Shown piece after piece: positions 40,228 to 48,466 of a DNA stretch of 64,000 bases. The notes beneath the pieces were generated by a model that saw nothing but the letters and a program-made list of their open reading frames with translations, was not told the origin of the DNA and did no database searches. Each line of letters begins with the position of its first letter. Within the stretch, counting starts at the first letter, position 1. The translations under genes were made by a program, and so were the position numbers. The stretch comes from Myxococcus landrumus (GTDB taxonomy: Bacteria > Myxococcota > Myxococcia > Myxococcales > Myxococcaceae): assembly GCF_017301635.1 (NCBI RefSeq), contig NZ_CP071091.1:7742501-7806500 (forward strand), read 5' to 3'.

Positions 40228-41396
40228 GACGCCAGGTCGGAACGGTCTTTCGCAAGGAGATGCGGGACCATCTGCGGGACAGGCGGTCCCTGCTCACCGT
40301 CATGATGCTCCCGGTGCTGGGGCCCTTGATGACGCTCCTGACGTTGCAGATGGTGGCGTCCATGATGCGCAGGGACCAGCCGGTGGAGCTGGCCGTGGTG
40401 GGGCGCGAGCATGCGCCCAGCCTGATGTCCTTCCTGGAGCGGCAGGGCGCGATACTGAAAGAAGCCCCTCAGGACTATGAGGCGCGCATCCGCGACGGCG
40501 CGCTCGACATGGTGCTGGTGGTGCCCGAGGACTACGGCCGGGACTTCTCCCGGGCGCACACGGCGGAGGTTCGCCTGGTGGCGGACAGCTCGCGGCGCGC
40601 GGCCATCGTTCCGGTGCAGCGGGCCCGGAGGCTCCTGGAGGCGTACTCGGGGCACGTGGGGAGTCAGCGGCTGTTCGCGCGCGGTGTCTCGCCGGAGCTC
40701 GCCATGGCCGTGCGCGTGGCGGACGCGGACCTGGCCACCCCCGCCCAGAGCGCCGCGCAGTGGCTCAACATGGTGCCGCTCTTCCTGGTGATGGTCACCT
40801 TCGCCGGCGGACTCCAGCTCGCGAGTGATGCGCTGGCGGGGGAGCGCGAGCGCGGCTCGCTGGAGCCCTTGTTGCTCAACCCCGCCCCGCGTGGCGTGGT
40901 GGTGCTGGGCAAGTGGGCGGCCACTGTCGTCATGTCGGTGCTGGCGACGGTGGTGACGATGATGGGCTTCGTCCTGGCCCTCAAGCGCGCGCCGCTGGAG
41001 GACCTGGGCGTGACGGTCCACCCCGATGCCGCCTTCATCGGCGTGATGCTCCTGACGGTGCTCCCGCTGACCCTGGCGGCGTCCGCCGCCCAGATGTGGG
41101 TGTCTACCTATGCACGCTCCTTCAAGGAGGCGCAGCTCTACCTGAACCTGCTCATGATAGTGCCCATGGCACCGGGCGTGGTGCTGTCGCTGATGCCGAT
41201 GAAGTCGGAGCTGTGGATGTTCGCGGTGCCGGTGCTGGGGCAGGAATTGCTGGCGGGCGAGGTGCTGCGCGGCGAGATGCTGCGGCCGCTGCCCTTCCTC
41301 ATCGCCACGGCATCCAGCGTCGCGGTGGCGCTGGTGGCCCTGCGCGCCGTCACCCGGTTGCTGGGGGACGAGCGCATCGTCTTCGGCCGGAGCTGA
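40224..41396 (+). CDS. ABC-2 type permease (NatB-like)
   Basis: 390 residues: an N-terminal helix (~20-40), a large extracytoplasmic domain (~45-190), then five or so helices to the C-terminus with the conserved ERERGSLEPLLLNPAPR segment typical of NatB/ABC-2 permeases. It pairs with the upstream ATPase (ATGA overlap). Sodium or drug export are family possibilities; the coupled peptidase-like lipoprotein upstream could suggest a peptide or small hydrophobic substrate (inference). A hairpin follows. Confidence 0.9.
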   Translation: MRRQVGTVFRKEMRDHLRDRRSLLTVMMLPVLGPLMTLLTLQMVASMMRRDQPVELAVVGREHAPSLMSFLERQGAILKEAPQDYEARIRDGALDMVLVVPEDYGRDFSRAHTAEVRLVADSSRRAAIVPVQRARRLLEAYSGHVGSQRLFARGVSPELAMAVRVADADLATPAQSAAQWLNMVPLFLVMVTFAGGLQLASDALAGERERGSLEPLLLNPAPRGVVVLGKWAATVVMSVLATVVTMMGFVLALKRAPLEDLGVTVHPDAAFIGVMLLTVLPLTLAASAAQMWVSTYARSFKEAQLYLNLLMIVPMAPGVVLSLMPMKSELWMFAVPVLGQELLAGEVLRGEMLRPLPFLIATASSVAVALVALRAVTRLLGDERIVFGRS

Positions 41397-41416
41397 GAGC
41401 AGGACGTACAGTGTCT

Positions 41417-41440
41417 CCGAGGCGTCTGTTGGCGCCTCGG
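41417..41440 (+). terminator. Hairpin after ABC permease
   Basis: Perfect 8-bp stem CCGAGGCG/CGCCTCGG with an 8-nt loop, 20 bp past the permease stop. No U-tract. Confidence 0.5.
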
Positions 41441-41491
41441 GTCCTCCGGCGTGGATGACAATGGGCGCGGGTTGGCTTCCAATGGGGCGAG

Positions 41492-42559
41492 ATGACGCCC
41501 GAGAAAGATGCCCTCCTTCCCCTGGCGCCGGAGTCCGTGGCCACCACGCAAGGGGAGCCGCGCTTCGGTACCTACCAGGGCGAGCTGCCCGAGGTGGACC
41601 TTCCCAGCCTGCTGGGGAAATGGGCCCCGGCCCGCACCACGCGGCTGCTCAAGCGCAAGCGCTGGCACTACACCTTCACCGCCACGCAAGAGGTGGCGGC
41701 GCTCTTCGCGGTGGTGGACCTGGGGTACTCGTCCAGCGCCTTCGCCGTGGCCATCGACCTGCGTGAGCGCAAGGCCCTGTGTGATGTGAGCTTCCTGGGC
41801 GCTCCGGGCCCCATGGTGTCCCTGGGCGACAAGCCGGGCGCGGGGCTCGACGCATCCTTTCGCACGCTGGGCGGCAAGCTGGCCATCCGCCGGGGCGAGG
41901 AGGATGAGCGCTACCAGGTGCAGGTGGACGTCAGCCGCGTGCGCACCGGCAGCCTCAACACCTTCCAGTGGAACGGCGAGCTGCTCGTCGCGGGAGGCCC
42001 GCCCGCGCTGACGGTGATTGCGCCCGTGCAGGGCGATGGGCTCGTCAATGTCACGATGAAGCGCAACGGCCTGTTGTCCTTCGGCAGCCTGGAGGCGGGC
42101 GGCAAGCGCTTCCGGTTGGACGGTGGCGTGGGCGGCATCGACTACACGCAGGGCTACCTGGCGCGGCATACCGCCTGGCGCTGGGCCTTCGCGTCGGGGC
42201 GACTGGCGGATGGAGTGCCCATTGGCCTGAACCTGGTCGAGGGCTTCAACGAGAGCGCGACCGAGTCCAACGAGAACGCGCTCTGGTTGGGAGACCGGCT
42301 GTATCCGCTGGCGCGCGCGCGCTTCGAGTACGACGCGAAGAACCTGATGGGGCCGTGGAAGCTGACGACGGCGGACGGCGCGGTGGACCTGCGCTTCCAG
42401 CCGTTCTACGTCCACCGCGAGGAGCGCAACCTGCGCCTGGTCATCAGCCACTTCGCGCAGCCGGTGGGCCTCTTCGAGGGCACGGTGAAGGTGGGGGGCA
42501 GGACGCTCCAGCTCTCCAACCTGCCCGGCGTCACCGAGGACCAGGACATGCTCTGGTGA
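41492..42559 (+). CDS. DUF2804 protein
   Basis: 355 residues, no signal peptide, no membrane helix; predominantly beta. It has the DUF2804 pattern: an early GTYQGELPEVDL, RKRWHYTFTATQEV, then DYTQGYLARHTAWRWAFASG, IGLNLVEGFNES and a C-terminal GLFEGTVKVGG. The family is widespread but uncharacterised; the fold resembles lipid- or carotenoid-processing (CrtC/AttH-like) beta-barrels, which I offer only as inference. The ATG at 41492 follows GGGGCGAG closely. Confidence 0.82.
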   Translation: MTPEKDALLPLAPESVATTQGEPRFGTYQGELPEVDLPSLLGKWAPARTTRLLKRKRWHYTFTATQEVAALFAVVDLGYSSSAFAVAIDLRERKALCDVSFLGAPGPMVSLGDKPGAGLDASFRTLGGKLAIRRGEEDERYQVQVDVSRVRTGSLNTFQWNGELLVAGGPPALTVIAPVQGDGLVNVTMKRNGLLSFGSLEAGGKRFRLDGGVGGIDYTQGYLARHTAWRWAFASGRLADGVPIGLNLVEGFNESATESNENALWLGDRLYPLARARFEYDAKNLMGPWKLTTADGAVDLRFQPFYVHREERNLRLVISHFAQPVGLFEGTVKVGGRTLQLSNLPGVTEDQDMLW

Positions 42560-42670
42560 GCGGGGGGCTCGGGCGCGAGGTGGCGCCCGGCGCGTCGCCT
42601 GCTTGTATGCGTGGTGCGCGCCCCGGGAGGCGCTAGGCTGCGAGGCCCACGCCGTCCTCCGGAGTGAGCC

Positions 42671-43771
42671 ATGTCGTGTCCGCACTGCGGTCAGCCACTT
42701 CCCGATGCCCGCGCCACCGCATGTCCTCACTGTGGCCGGGACGTGAAGTCCGCCGGTTTCAGCGGCATCCCCTCCGCGGAGGAGGCCGCTGACTCCGCGC
42801 GCCGCACCGCCGAGGCCGCGGGCCACGCCGTGCGCACGCTCCTGGAGGACCCCCGCTTGCGGGAGCGCTTGCCAGGGGGCTCGTTGCCGCTGCTGGGCTC
42901 GGGCCTCGTCGCCTCGGCCGTGCTCCTGCCGATACTCCCCATCATCGGCGGTGGCATCGGCCTGCCGTGGTCCGTGGTGATGCTCGCGGGCAGCGTGTTG
43001 CTGGGCGCGCGCGAGTGGGGCGCCGCGGGCCGACCTGTCCCCGCGCCGCTGGAGAAGCTGGCGCAGATGGCCTCGCATCCCGCGTTCCTCCCGCTCTTCA
43101 CGGGGCTGGCCTTCACCTTCGCCTTCCTGTCGCTGGGCCTCGGGCTGGTGCCGATTGTCTGGCTTGGGGCCGCGGTGGTCCTGGGTTACGTGCAGTGGCG
43201 CGTGTTCCAGGCGTCGGCCGCGTCCGCTCCGGAGCTGCGGCCTTCCCCGGAGGCCACGCGGCTGAAGCGCTGGGTGCTCACGGGCGCGGCCGTGTGCGCG
43301 CTGTCGATGCTGTTCACCTGGGGCTCGGGGATGAAGCTGTGGACGTCGCTGGGTGGCTATGGCTACCAGGACCGGCAGGTGACGGAGGTGGACCGCAGCG
43401 GCCGTCCCACCGGCTACCAGTCCACGGAGAGCCAGTACGGCTGGGCACCGAACCTCACCCGGACGGCCACCTTCTTCGCGACGTCCGGACGAAGCCGCCC
43501 CGGGGCGCCCCTCGCCGTCCTGGCCCTCATGTCGCTCGCGCTGCTGGCCGCCGTGCCCCGCGCGCGCGAGGCCGTGCCCTCGATGCTGCCGTTCCTCCTG
43601 GCCGGGGCCGTCACGGTGTGGGGCGTGCTGGGGCTCGCCGCGAAGCCGGGGCCGCTGTTGTTCCTGGTCGGCGCGGCGGCCATCGACGTGGCCTGGTTCC
43701 GAGCCCACCGCGCGGCGAGCGCACCCGCGTCCTCGCCCCCGGAGGAGGAGAGCCCCTCCGGCCAGGCGTGA
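42671..43771 (+). CDS. Membrane protein with double zinc-ribbon N-terminus
   Basis: 366 residues of unknown function. The first 25 residues hold CPHCGQ and CPHCGR, two CxxC pairs of a zinc ribbon. A helical charged stretch (~35-70) follows, then about eight hydrophobic helices in two groups (~75-185 and ~205-350), with a polar loop at ~230-275 (Gln/Tyr/Arg-rich, containing YGYQDRQ). Architecture parallels the 1727-residue protein at the left of the window, though the sequences do not look homologous. The ATG has GGAGTGAG upstream. Its stop is 15 bp from the convergent DUF6986 gene. Confidence 0.75.
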   Translation: MSCPHCGQPLPDARATACPHCGRDVKSAGFSGIPSAEEAADSARRTAEAAGHAVRTLLEDPRLRERLPGGSLPLLGSGLVASAVLLPILPIIGGGIGLPWSVVMLAGSVLLGAREWGAAGRPVPAPLEKLAQMASHPAFLPLFTGLAFTFAFLSLGLGLVPIVWLGAAVVLGYVQWRVFQASAASAPELRPSPEATRLKRWVLTGAAVCALSMLFTWGSGMKLWTSLGGYGYQDRQVTEVDRSGRPTGYQSTESQYGWAPNLTRTATFFATSGRSRPGAPLAVLALMSLALLAAVPRAREAVPSMLPFLLAGAVTVWGVLGLAAKPGPLLFLVGAAAIDVAWFRAHRAASAPASSPPEEESPSGQA

Positions 43772-43786
43772 GACCTCCGCCGTCGT

Positions 43787-45142
43787 CTACGTGCGGGCGC
43801 GGCGCGACTCGAGGATGGCGCGGAAGGAGCGGGTCCTCAACTCCTCCACGGTGAGCCCGGTGGCCATCACCTCGTCCTGGTTGAGCGCGCCGCAGCTCAG
43901 CCCGCGCAGGAAGAAGTTGAGCAGCCCCTGGCCCGTGGCCGCGTCGTCGAACACGTCGCCCACCAGCGTGGCCTGGGCCGCCTTCTCCATGAAGGCCTTG
44001 AGCCGGCGGGTGGCCGCATCCAGCCCCTCGAGGAAGAAGGCGTAGACCGCCGCGTAGCGCACGGGGAACTGGGCGGGATGCAAGTCCCAGCCCTGGTACC
44101 AGCCGCGCTCCAGCGAGTGACGGATGTGCCGGTAGGTGAGCTGCCACACCCGCTGCACCGACTCGCTGTTCTCGCGCAGCTGCGTGGGCAGGAGCGGCTG
44201 GTCGCCTTGCTTGCGATGGGGTGGCACCGGCATCACGTTGGTGACGCCGTCGGAGAGCTGGACTCCGGTGCCCGCGAGCGCCGCCTGCGCGAAGTCCCGC
44301 AGGAAGTCACAGGCGGGGTGCAGCATGCTCTGCACATGCGCGCTGACGTTCAGCGCGGCGGTGTAGTCATACAAGCCCAGGTGCACCGCGCCGCAGCGTC
44401 CCTCGCCCGCGGCCACCAGCGCTTGCAGGTTCATCCGCCCCTCGTGATTGAAGAGGGCCTGGGGCGTCTCCACCATCAGCTCCATCCCCAGCGCCCCGCG
44501 CGCGAGCCGGTGCTCCTTCTCCAGCACCTCCAGGATGCGCGCGAGCGCGGTCACCTGCTCGGGCAGGGACACCTTGGGCAGCGTGACGACGAAGGACGGC
44601 GGCAACTTGCCATCGCTGTGCTCCAGCAACGTGGTGACGAACAGGTCCAACGTGCGGGAGGAGCGCTCGAACAGCTCCTCCGTGAAGGACTTCACCCGGA
44701 TGCCGGTGAATGGCGGCAGGGTGCCTTGCTCCATTCCCCGCGCCATCTCCTTCGCGGCGGCGACGGCGTGGGTGTCCTCCTCCGCGTCGGGGCGGTGGCC
44801 GTAGCCGTCCTCGAAGTCGATGCGGTAGTCCTCCACCGGCTCGCGCTTGAGCTTCTCCTGCACCCGCTCATAGACGCGCTGGGCGAAGCGCCCCCGCTGG
44901 GGAAGGCCCAGGCCGTGCGCGAGCTCCGCCGCGTCCGGCGCGTAGTCCTTCATCGCCGCGAGCGCCAGGTCCCCCAGCTTCCGCGCCGACTCCGCGCGGA
45001 AGAGGTGCGCCCCGCCATAGACGACATGCACGGGCTGGCGACGCGGCGACTCGCCCGGGTACGCGCGGGCGAGCTCGGCGTTGGCGCGCCGGAGGGACTC
45101 GCGCGCGCCGGAGAGGCTGGAGGGCGTCAGGGTGGTCTTCAT
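43787..45142 (-). CDS. DUF6986 / HpcH-HpaI-like aldolase-fold protein
   Basis: 451 residues, cytoplasmic TIM-barrel protein of the phosphoenolpyruvate/pyruvate lyase superfamily type. Diagnostic stretches include YRIDFEDGYGHR (~125), PPSFVVTLPKVSLPEQ (~200), GMELMVETPQALF (~243; acidic metal ligands) and HLGLYDYTAALN (~275). Members are annotated as DUF6986 or phosphoenolpyruvate kinase in myxobacteria without a proven reaction. It begins only 7 bp after the pepN stop on the same strand, so the two are almost certainly co-transcribed. Confidence 0.8.
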   Translation of the reverse strand: MKTTLTPSSLSGARESLRRANAELARAYPGESPRRQPVHVVYGGAHLFRAESARKLGDLALAAMKDYAPDAAELAHGLGLPQRGRFAQRVYERVQEKLKREPVEDYRIDFEDGYGHRPDAEEDTHAVAAAKEMARGMEQGTLPPFTGIRVKSFTEELFERSSRTLDLFVTTLLEHSDGKLPPSFVVTLPKVSLPEQVTALARILEVLEKEHRLARGALGMELMVETPQALFNHEGRMNLQALVAAGEGRCGAVHLGLYDYTAALNVSAHVQSMLHPACDFLRDFAQAALAGTGVQLSDGVTNVMPVPPHRKQGDQPLLPTQLRENSESVQRVWQLTYRHIRHSLERGWYQGWDLHPAQFPVRYAAVYAFFLEGLDAATRRLKAFMEKAAQATLVGDVFDDAATGQGLLNFFLRGLSCGALNQDEVMATGLTVEELRTRSFRAILESRRART

Positions 45143-45149
45143 GGGGACA

Positions 45150-47702
45150 TCACGCCTGACGCTTGAGCCACGCGGAGACCTCGGGGCCGCAGCGCTCGAG
45201 CAGCTCCACGTCCTGCGCCAGTCGCTCCAACGTCTGCGCGGTGGCCTGCTGTGCCTCGCTGACCGGGTGGTCCTTCAGGAGGACCTTCACCGCCTCCAAT
45301 TCCTCGCGCGTGCGCAGCATGCCCAGCGACTCCACGATGCGCCGCAGCAGCATGGGCGCGCCGCCCGTGCGGGCGATGACGTCCTTCCACTGCTTGCGCA
45401 TGCGCGCCCACCACGCGTCGCGCCCGGTGCGGTTGCCCAGCAGGCCCGTCACGAAGCTGGCCACGTCCTGCGTCTTCACCGTCTCGGAGAAGAGCAGGTC
45501 CTGCGCGCGAGCGGCCAGCGAAGCCTCCTCGAAGGTGGTGAGCGCCATGAGGTAGCGGCGCTGCGTGGCCGGGTCCGGCTCGGTGGGGAGCTTCTGGAGG
45601 AACGTGTCGAACAGGGCCGCGTCCCCGGCGCGCGCCACCATGGCCACCGAGGCGTCGAGCAGGTTGGGCTCCAGCGCGTCACGCTCTCCCTTGAGCATGC
45701 GCGCCACGCGCGGACGGGCCTCCGCGAGCGCGTCCGGGCTGCGCGCCAATCCACCCACCGCGCGCACCAGCGCCGCGCGCCGCAGCTTCACCGCGTCCGA
45801 CTCGCCGGACGCCGCCTGCCAGCCCAGCTTCTTCAAGCCCGGGCCCAGGAGGCGCTCCACCCACGCGCGCAGACGCACCTGGTCCTCGCCCTCCACCAGC
45901 CGGCCTTCGACGTAGGCCAGCCGGCCCACCAGCTCGTCCAGGACGGAGTCGTCCTCCTCGTCGCCGAAGCGGGCCGCCAGGTCGAGCAGTTCCGCCACCG
46001 ACGCGCGACCCGAGCGCACCAGCGCCCACTGGTCCGCCAGGAGAGAGATGCGCTCCGCGGGCTCCAGCGCGCGCAGGTTCGCGGCCAGGCCCGCCAGCGT
46101 CGCCTGGTCATACGTCACGCGGTAGAAGCCCGTGGAGCCCGCGTTGGCGCACAGCCACTTCACCGCGCCGGAGCCTTCCAGCGTCACCTTCGCCTGCTTG
46201 TCGCGCAGGAGCACGCGCTGCTCGCGCACGCCGGAGGCGTCCTGGTAGCGCAGCACCATGGGCACCGGCCACTTCTCCGCGCTCTCCACGCCGGGCTCCG
46301 AATAGAAGCGCTGCTGCGACAGCGTCACCTCGCGCCCGTTCACGCTCGTCGTCACCAGGGGGAAGCCGCTCTGGCCCACCCACGCCGTGGCCAGCTCCTC
46401 CACGGGCTGCTGGGCGGCCTCGCCCAGCGCGTTCCACAAGTCTTCCTTCACCGCGTTGGCGCGCGCGTGCTTGCGCATGTAGAGGCGGATGCCTTCGCGG
46501 AAGGGGCCCTCGCCGAGGAAGCCCTCAATCATCCGCAGCACCGCGCCGCCCTTCTCGTACGTAATCGCGTCGAAGCTCTCGCCCGCCTCGCTCGCGTTGC
46601 GCACCTCACCGTGGATGGGGTGGGTGGACTTGAGCGCGTCCAGGTACAGCGCGCTGGCGCGGTGCGCGTCGAAGTCCAGCCACATGCGCCACTCGGGGCG
46701 CCACTGGTCGACAATCTTGAAGGCCATCCACGTGGCGAAGGCCTCGTTGAGCCAGAGGTCGTCCCACCACACCATGGTGACCCAGTTGCCGAACCACTGG
46801 TGCGCCAGCTCGTGTGTCACCACCTCCGCCACGCGCTTCTGCACGGACAGGGGCGCGGTGGCCGGGTCCAACAGCAGCGCCACCTCGCGGTACGTAATCA
46901 GTCCGGCGTTCTCCATGGCGCCCGCCTCGAAGTCCGGGATGCCCACCTGGTCCACCTTGGTGAAGGCATACGGCAGGCCGAAGTAGTCCTGGAGCCGCGG
47001 TAGCACGGCCAGCGCGACGTCCTGGCCAAAGCGCGTCAGGTGCCCCTTCTCCTGGAGCGACCAGGTGCGCACCGGCACCCCCCCCACGAGCTGCGCGGGC
47101 GTGCCCACCAGCGGGCCCACCACCAGCGCGATGAGGTAGCTGCTCAGCACTTCCGTCTCCTGGAACGTCACCTTGTTCCAGGCACCGTCCTGCTCCTCCT
47201 TCACCACGGGGCCGTTGCCCAGCACGGCGAGCCCCTGGGGAACCCGCACGCTCAGGGCCCACTTCGCCTTGAAGGCGGGCTCGTCGAAGCAGGGGAAGAC
47301 GCGGCGCGCGTCGGCGGCCTCGAACTGCGTGGCCACCACCTTGCCCGCCAGGTACATGCCGCGCAGGCCGTCCGTGAAGGGGCCCTTCCAGGCGACCTCC
47401 AGCGTGGCGCGGCCCTGGGGCAGGGGCGCATCGAAGCTGAGCACCACCGTCTCGCTGACCTCGACGGTCCGGATGGAGGACGGCTTGAGCTGCGTGCCTC
47501 CCGAGCGGAACGTCACTTCTCCGACCTGGAGGGCGATGGCGTGGAGGATGATTTCGCGCGTGGGCGCGGAGAGCTCCACGTCCACCGTCTGCTGTCCGGT
47601 GAAGGACTTCGCTCCCAGCTCCAGGGTCAGCGTGGCCGCGTAGCGCTGGGGGCGAACGGTGGTGGGGAGGCGGAAGTTCTTGTCTTCGGTCGGGTGCGCC
47701 AT
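45150..47702 (-). CDS. pepN: M1-family aminopeptidase (PepN type)
   Basis: 850-residue zinc exopeptidase that removes N-terminal amino acids from peptides. The N-terminal beta domain is followed by the substrate-anchoring GAMENAG motif (~265), then HELAHQWFGNWV with the distal Glu in LNEAFATW, the complete M1 zinc site. The C-terminal ERAP1-like helical domain runs to the end. No signal peptide, so cytoplasmic. The start chosen is ATG 47702 (MAHPTEDKNFRLP); the ORF is open to ATG 47744. No strong ribosome site. Downstream DUF6986 gene at 7 bp; upstream a metallopeptidase gene on the same strand, 72 bp away. Confidence 0.94.
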   Translation of the reverse strand: MAHPTEDKNFRLPTTVRPQRYAATLTLELGAKSFTGQQTVDVELSAPTREIILHAIALQVGEVTFRSGGTQLKPSSIRTVEVSETVVLSFDAPLPQGRATLEVAWKGPFTDGLRGMYLAGKVVATQFEAADARRVFPCFDEPAFKAKWALSVRVPQGLAVLGNGPVVKEEQDGAWNKVTFQETEVLSSYLIALVVGPLVGTPAQLVGGVPVRTWSLQEKGHLTRFGQDVALAVLPRLQDYFGLPYAFTKVDQVGIPDFEAGAMENAGLITYREVALLLDPATAPLSVQKRVAEVVTHELAHQWFGNWVTMVWWDDLWLNEAFATWMAFKIVDQWRPEWRMWLDFDAHRASALYLDALKSTHPIHGEVRNASEAGESFDAITYEKGGAVLRMIEGFLGEGPFREGIRLYMRKHARANAVKEDLWNALGEAAQQPVEELATAWVGQSGFPLVTTSVNGREVTLSQQRFYSEPGVESAEKWPVPMVLRYQDASGVREQRVLLRDKQAKVTLEGSGAVKWLCANAGSTGFYRVTYDQATLAGLAANLRALEPAERISLLADQWALVRSGRASVAELLDLAARFGDEEDDSVLDELVGRLAYVEGRLVEGEDQVRLRAWVERLLGPGLKKLGWQAASGESDAVKLRRAALVRAVGGLARSPDALAEARPRVARMLKGERDALEPNLLDASVAMVARAGDAALFDTFLQKLPTEPDPATQRRYLMALTTFEEASLAARAQDLLFSETVKTQDVASFVTGLLGNRTGRDAWWARMRKQWKDVIARTGGAPMLLRRIVESLGMLRTREELEAVKVLLKDHPVSEAQQATAQTLERLAQDVELLERCGPEVSAWLKRQA

Positions 47703-47774
47703 AGGGAGGCGGAATCTAGCCTCGCTTGTGGCGCGCGTTCCCAATTCGTTGCTGGGGATGCAAGAAACCCGTCG

Positions 47775-48344
47775 TCAGCGGGGTGGGGTGTCGTCCGCCA
47801 CACCCTTTCCATTTCTCGCGCGTGCTTTTTGTGTTTCGCCGCCTCGCGGCATGGCGCGGGGCACGAGCTGCTGGAAGAGGCTGGACTCCCGCTGGAAGAA
47901 ACCATTCGTGTGAAACGAATGCGGGAGCTCCAGGAGCTGGAAGTCCAGGTGGTGACACAGCTCATGGAGGAAGGTGCGCAGGTACGTGCGAAAGGCCACC
48001 ACGCGCGCTTGTTTCGCGGTGCGCATCCACACCTGGAGCCGAGGTCGGCGCCCGGGCTCCCAGGTGTAGAGGCCATGCAGCTCGCCCTCCTCGGAGGAGG
48101 GGCGCACCTCCAGCACCTCCACCCGGACGGTGGCCACATCCAGCCGCTCGCACAGGGCATCACCCAGCTTCGCGGTGGCGTGCTCCAGGGGACGGTGCTC
48201 GCCCGAGGCCAGGGCCTCTCGCACCGCGGCGACCAGGGGGCAAAGCCCCTCGGGGGACCTGACCCGGAGGGTGCCCACTCCATCGCTCATCCGATAGACG
48301 CGCTGCTGGTCGGGGCTGAGGCTGTCGTAGTAGGCGAAGGGCAC
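47775..48344 (-). CDS. Putative zinc metallopeptidase (HExxH)
   Basis: 189 residues. A clear zincin motif FLHELCHHLDF (~128-138), followed by SFHTNGFFQRESSLFQQL, matches an uncharacterised bacterial SprT-like/metallopeptidase group in which the Glu of RESSL may be a third metal ligand. No signal peptide. The C-terminal tail (RGGETQKARARNGKG) is basic and disordered. GTG 48344 is preferred because the family-like sequence VPFAYYDSLSPDQQRVYRM begins there and the longer frame runs into the divergent kinase gene. It may be co-transcribed with pepN. Confidence 0.7.
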   Translation of the reverse strand: MPFAYYDSLSPDQQRVYRMSDGVGTLRVRSPEGLCPLVAAVREALASGEHRPLEHATAKLGDALCERLDVATVRVEVLEVRPSSEEGELHGLYTWEPGRRPRLQVWMRTAKQARVVAFRTYLRTFLHELCHHLDFQLLELPHSFHTNGFFQRESSLFQQLVPRAMPRGGETQKARARNGKGVADDTPPR

Positions 48345-48466
48345 GGGGCGACGGCACTCTAGCGGGCGGGGCGCATGGGCTCCTGTCTCCTGCTTCGCGA
48401 GCGATTGGCGGTGGACATGGACGGCCGAGGGCCTCGCCGCTCCGCCGCCCTGGGCCCGGCTTCCAC

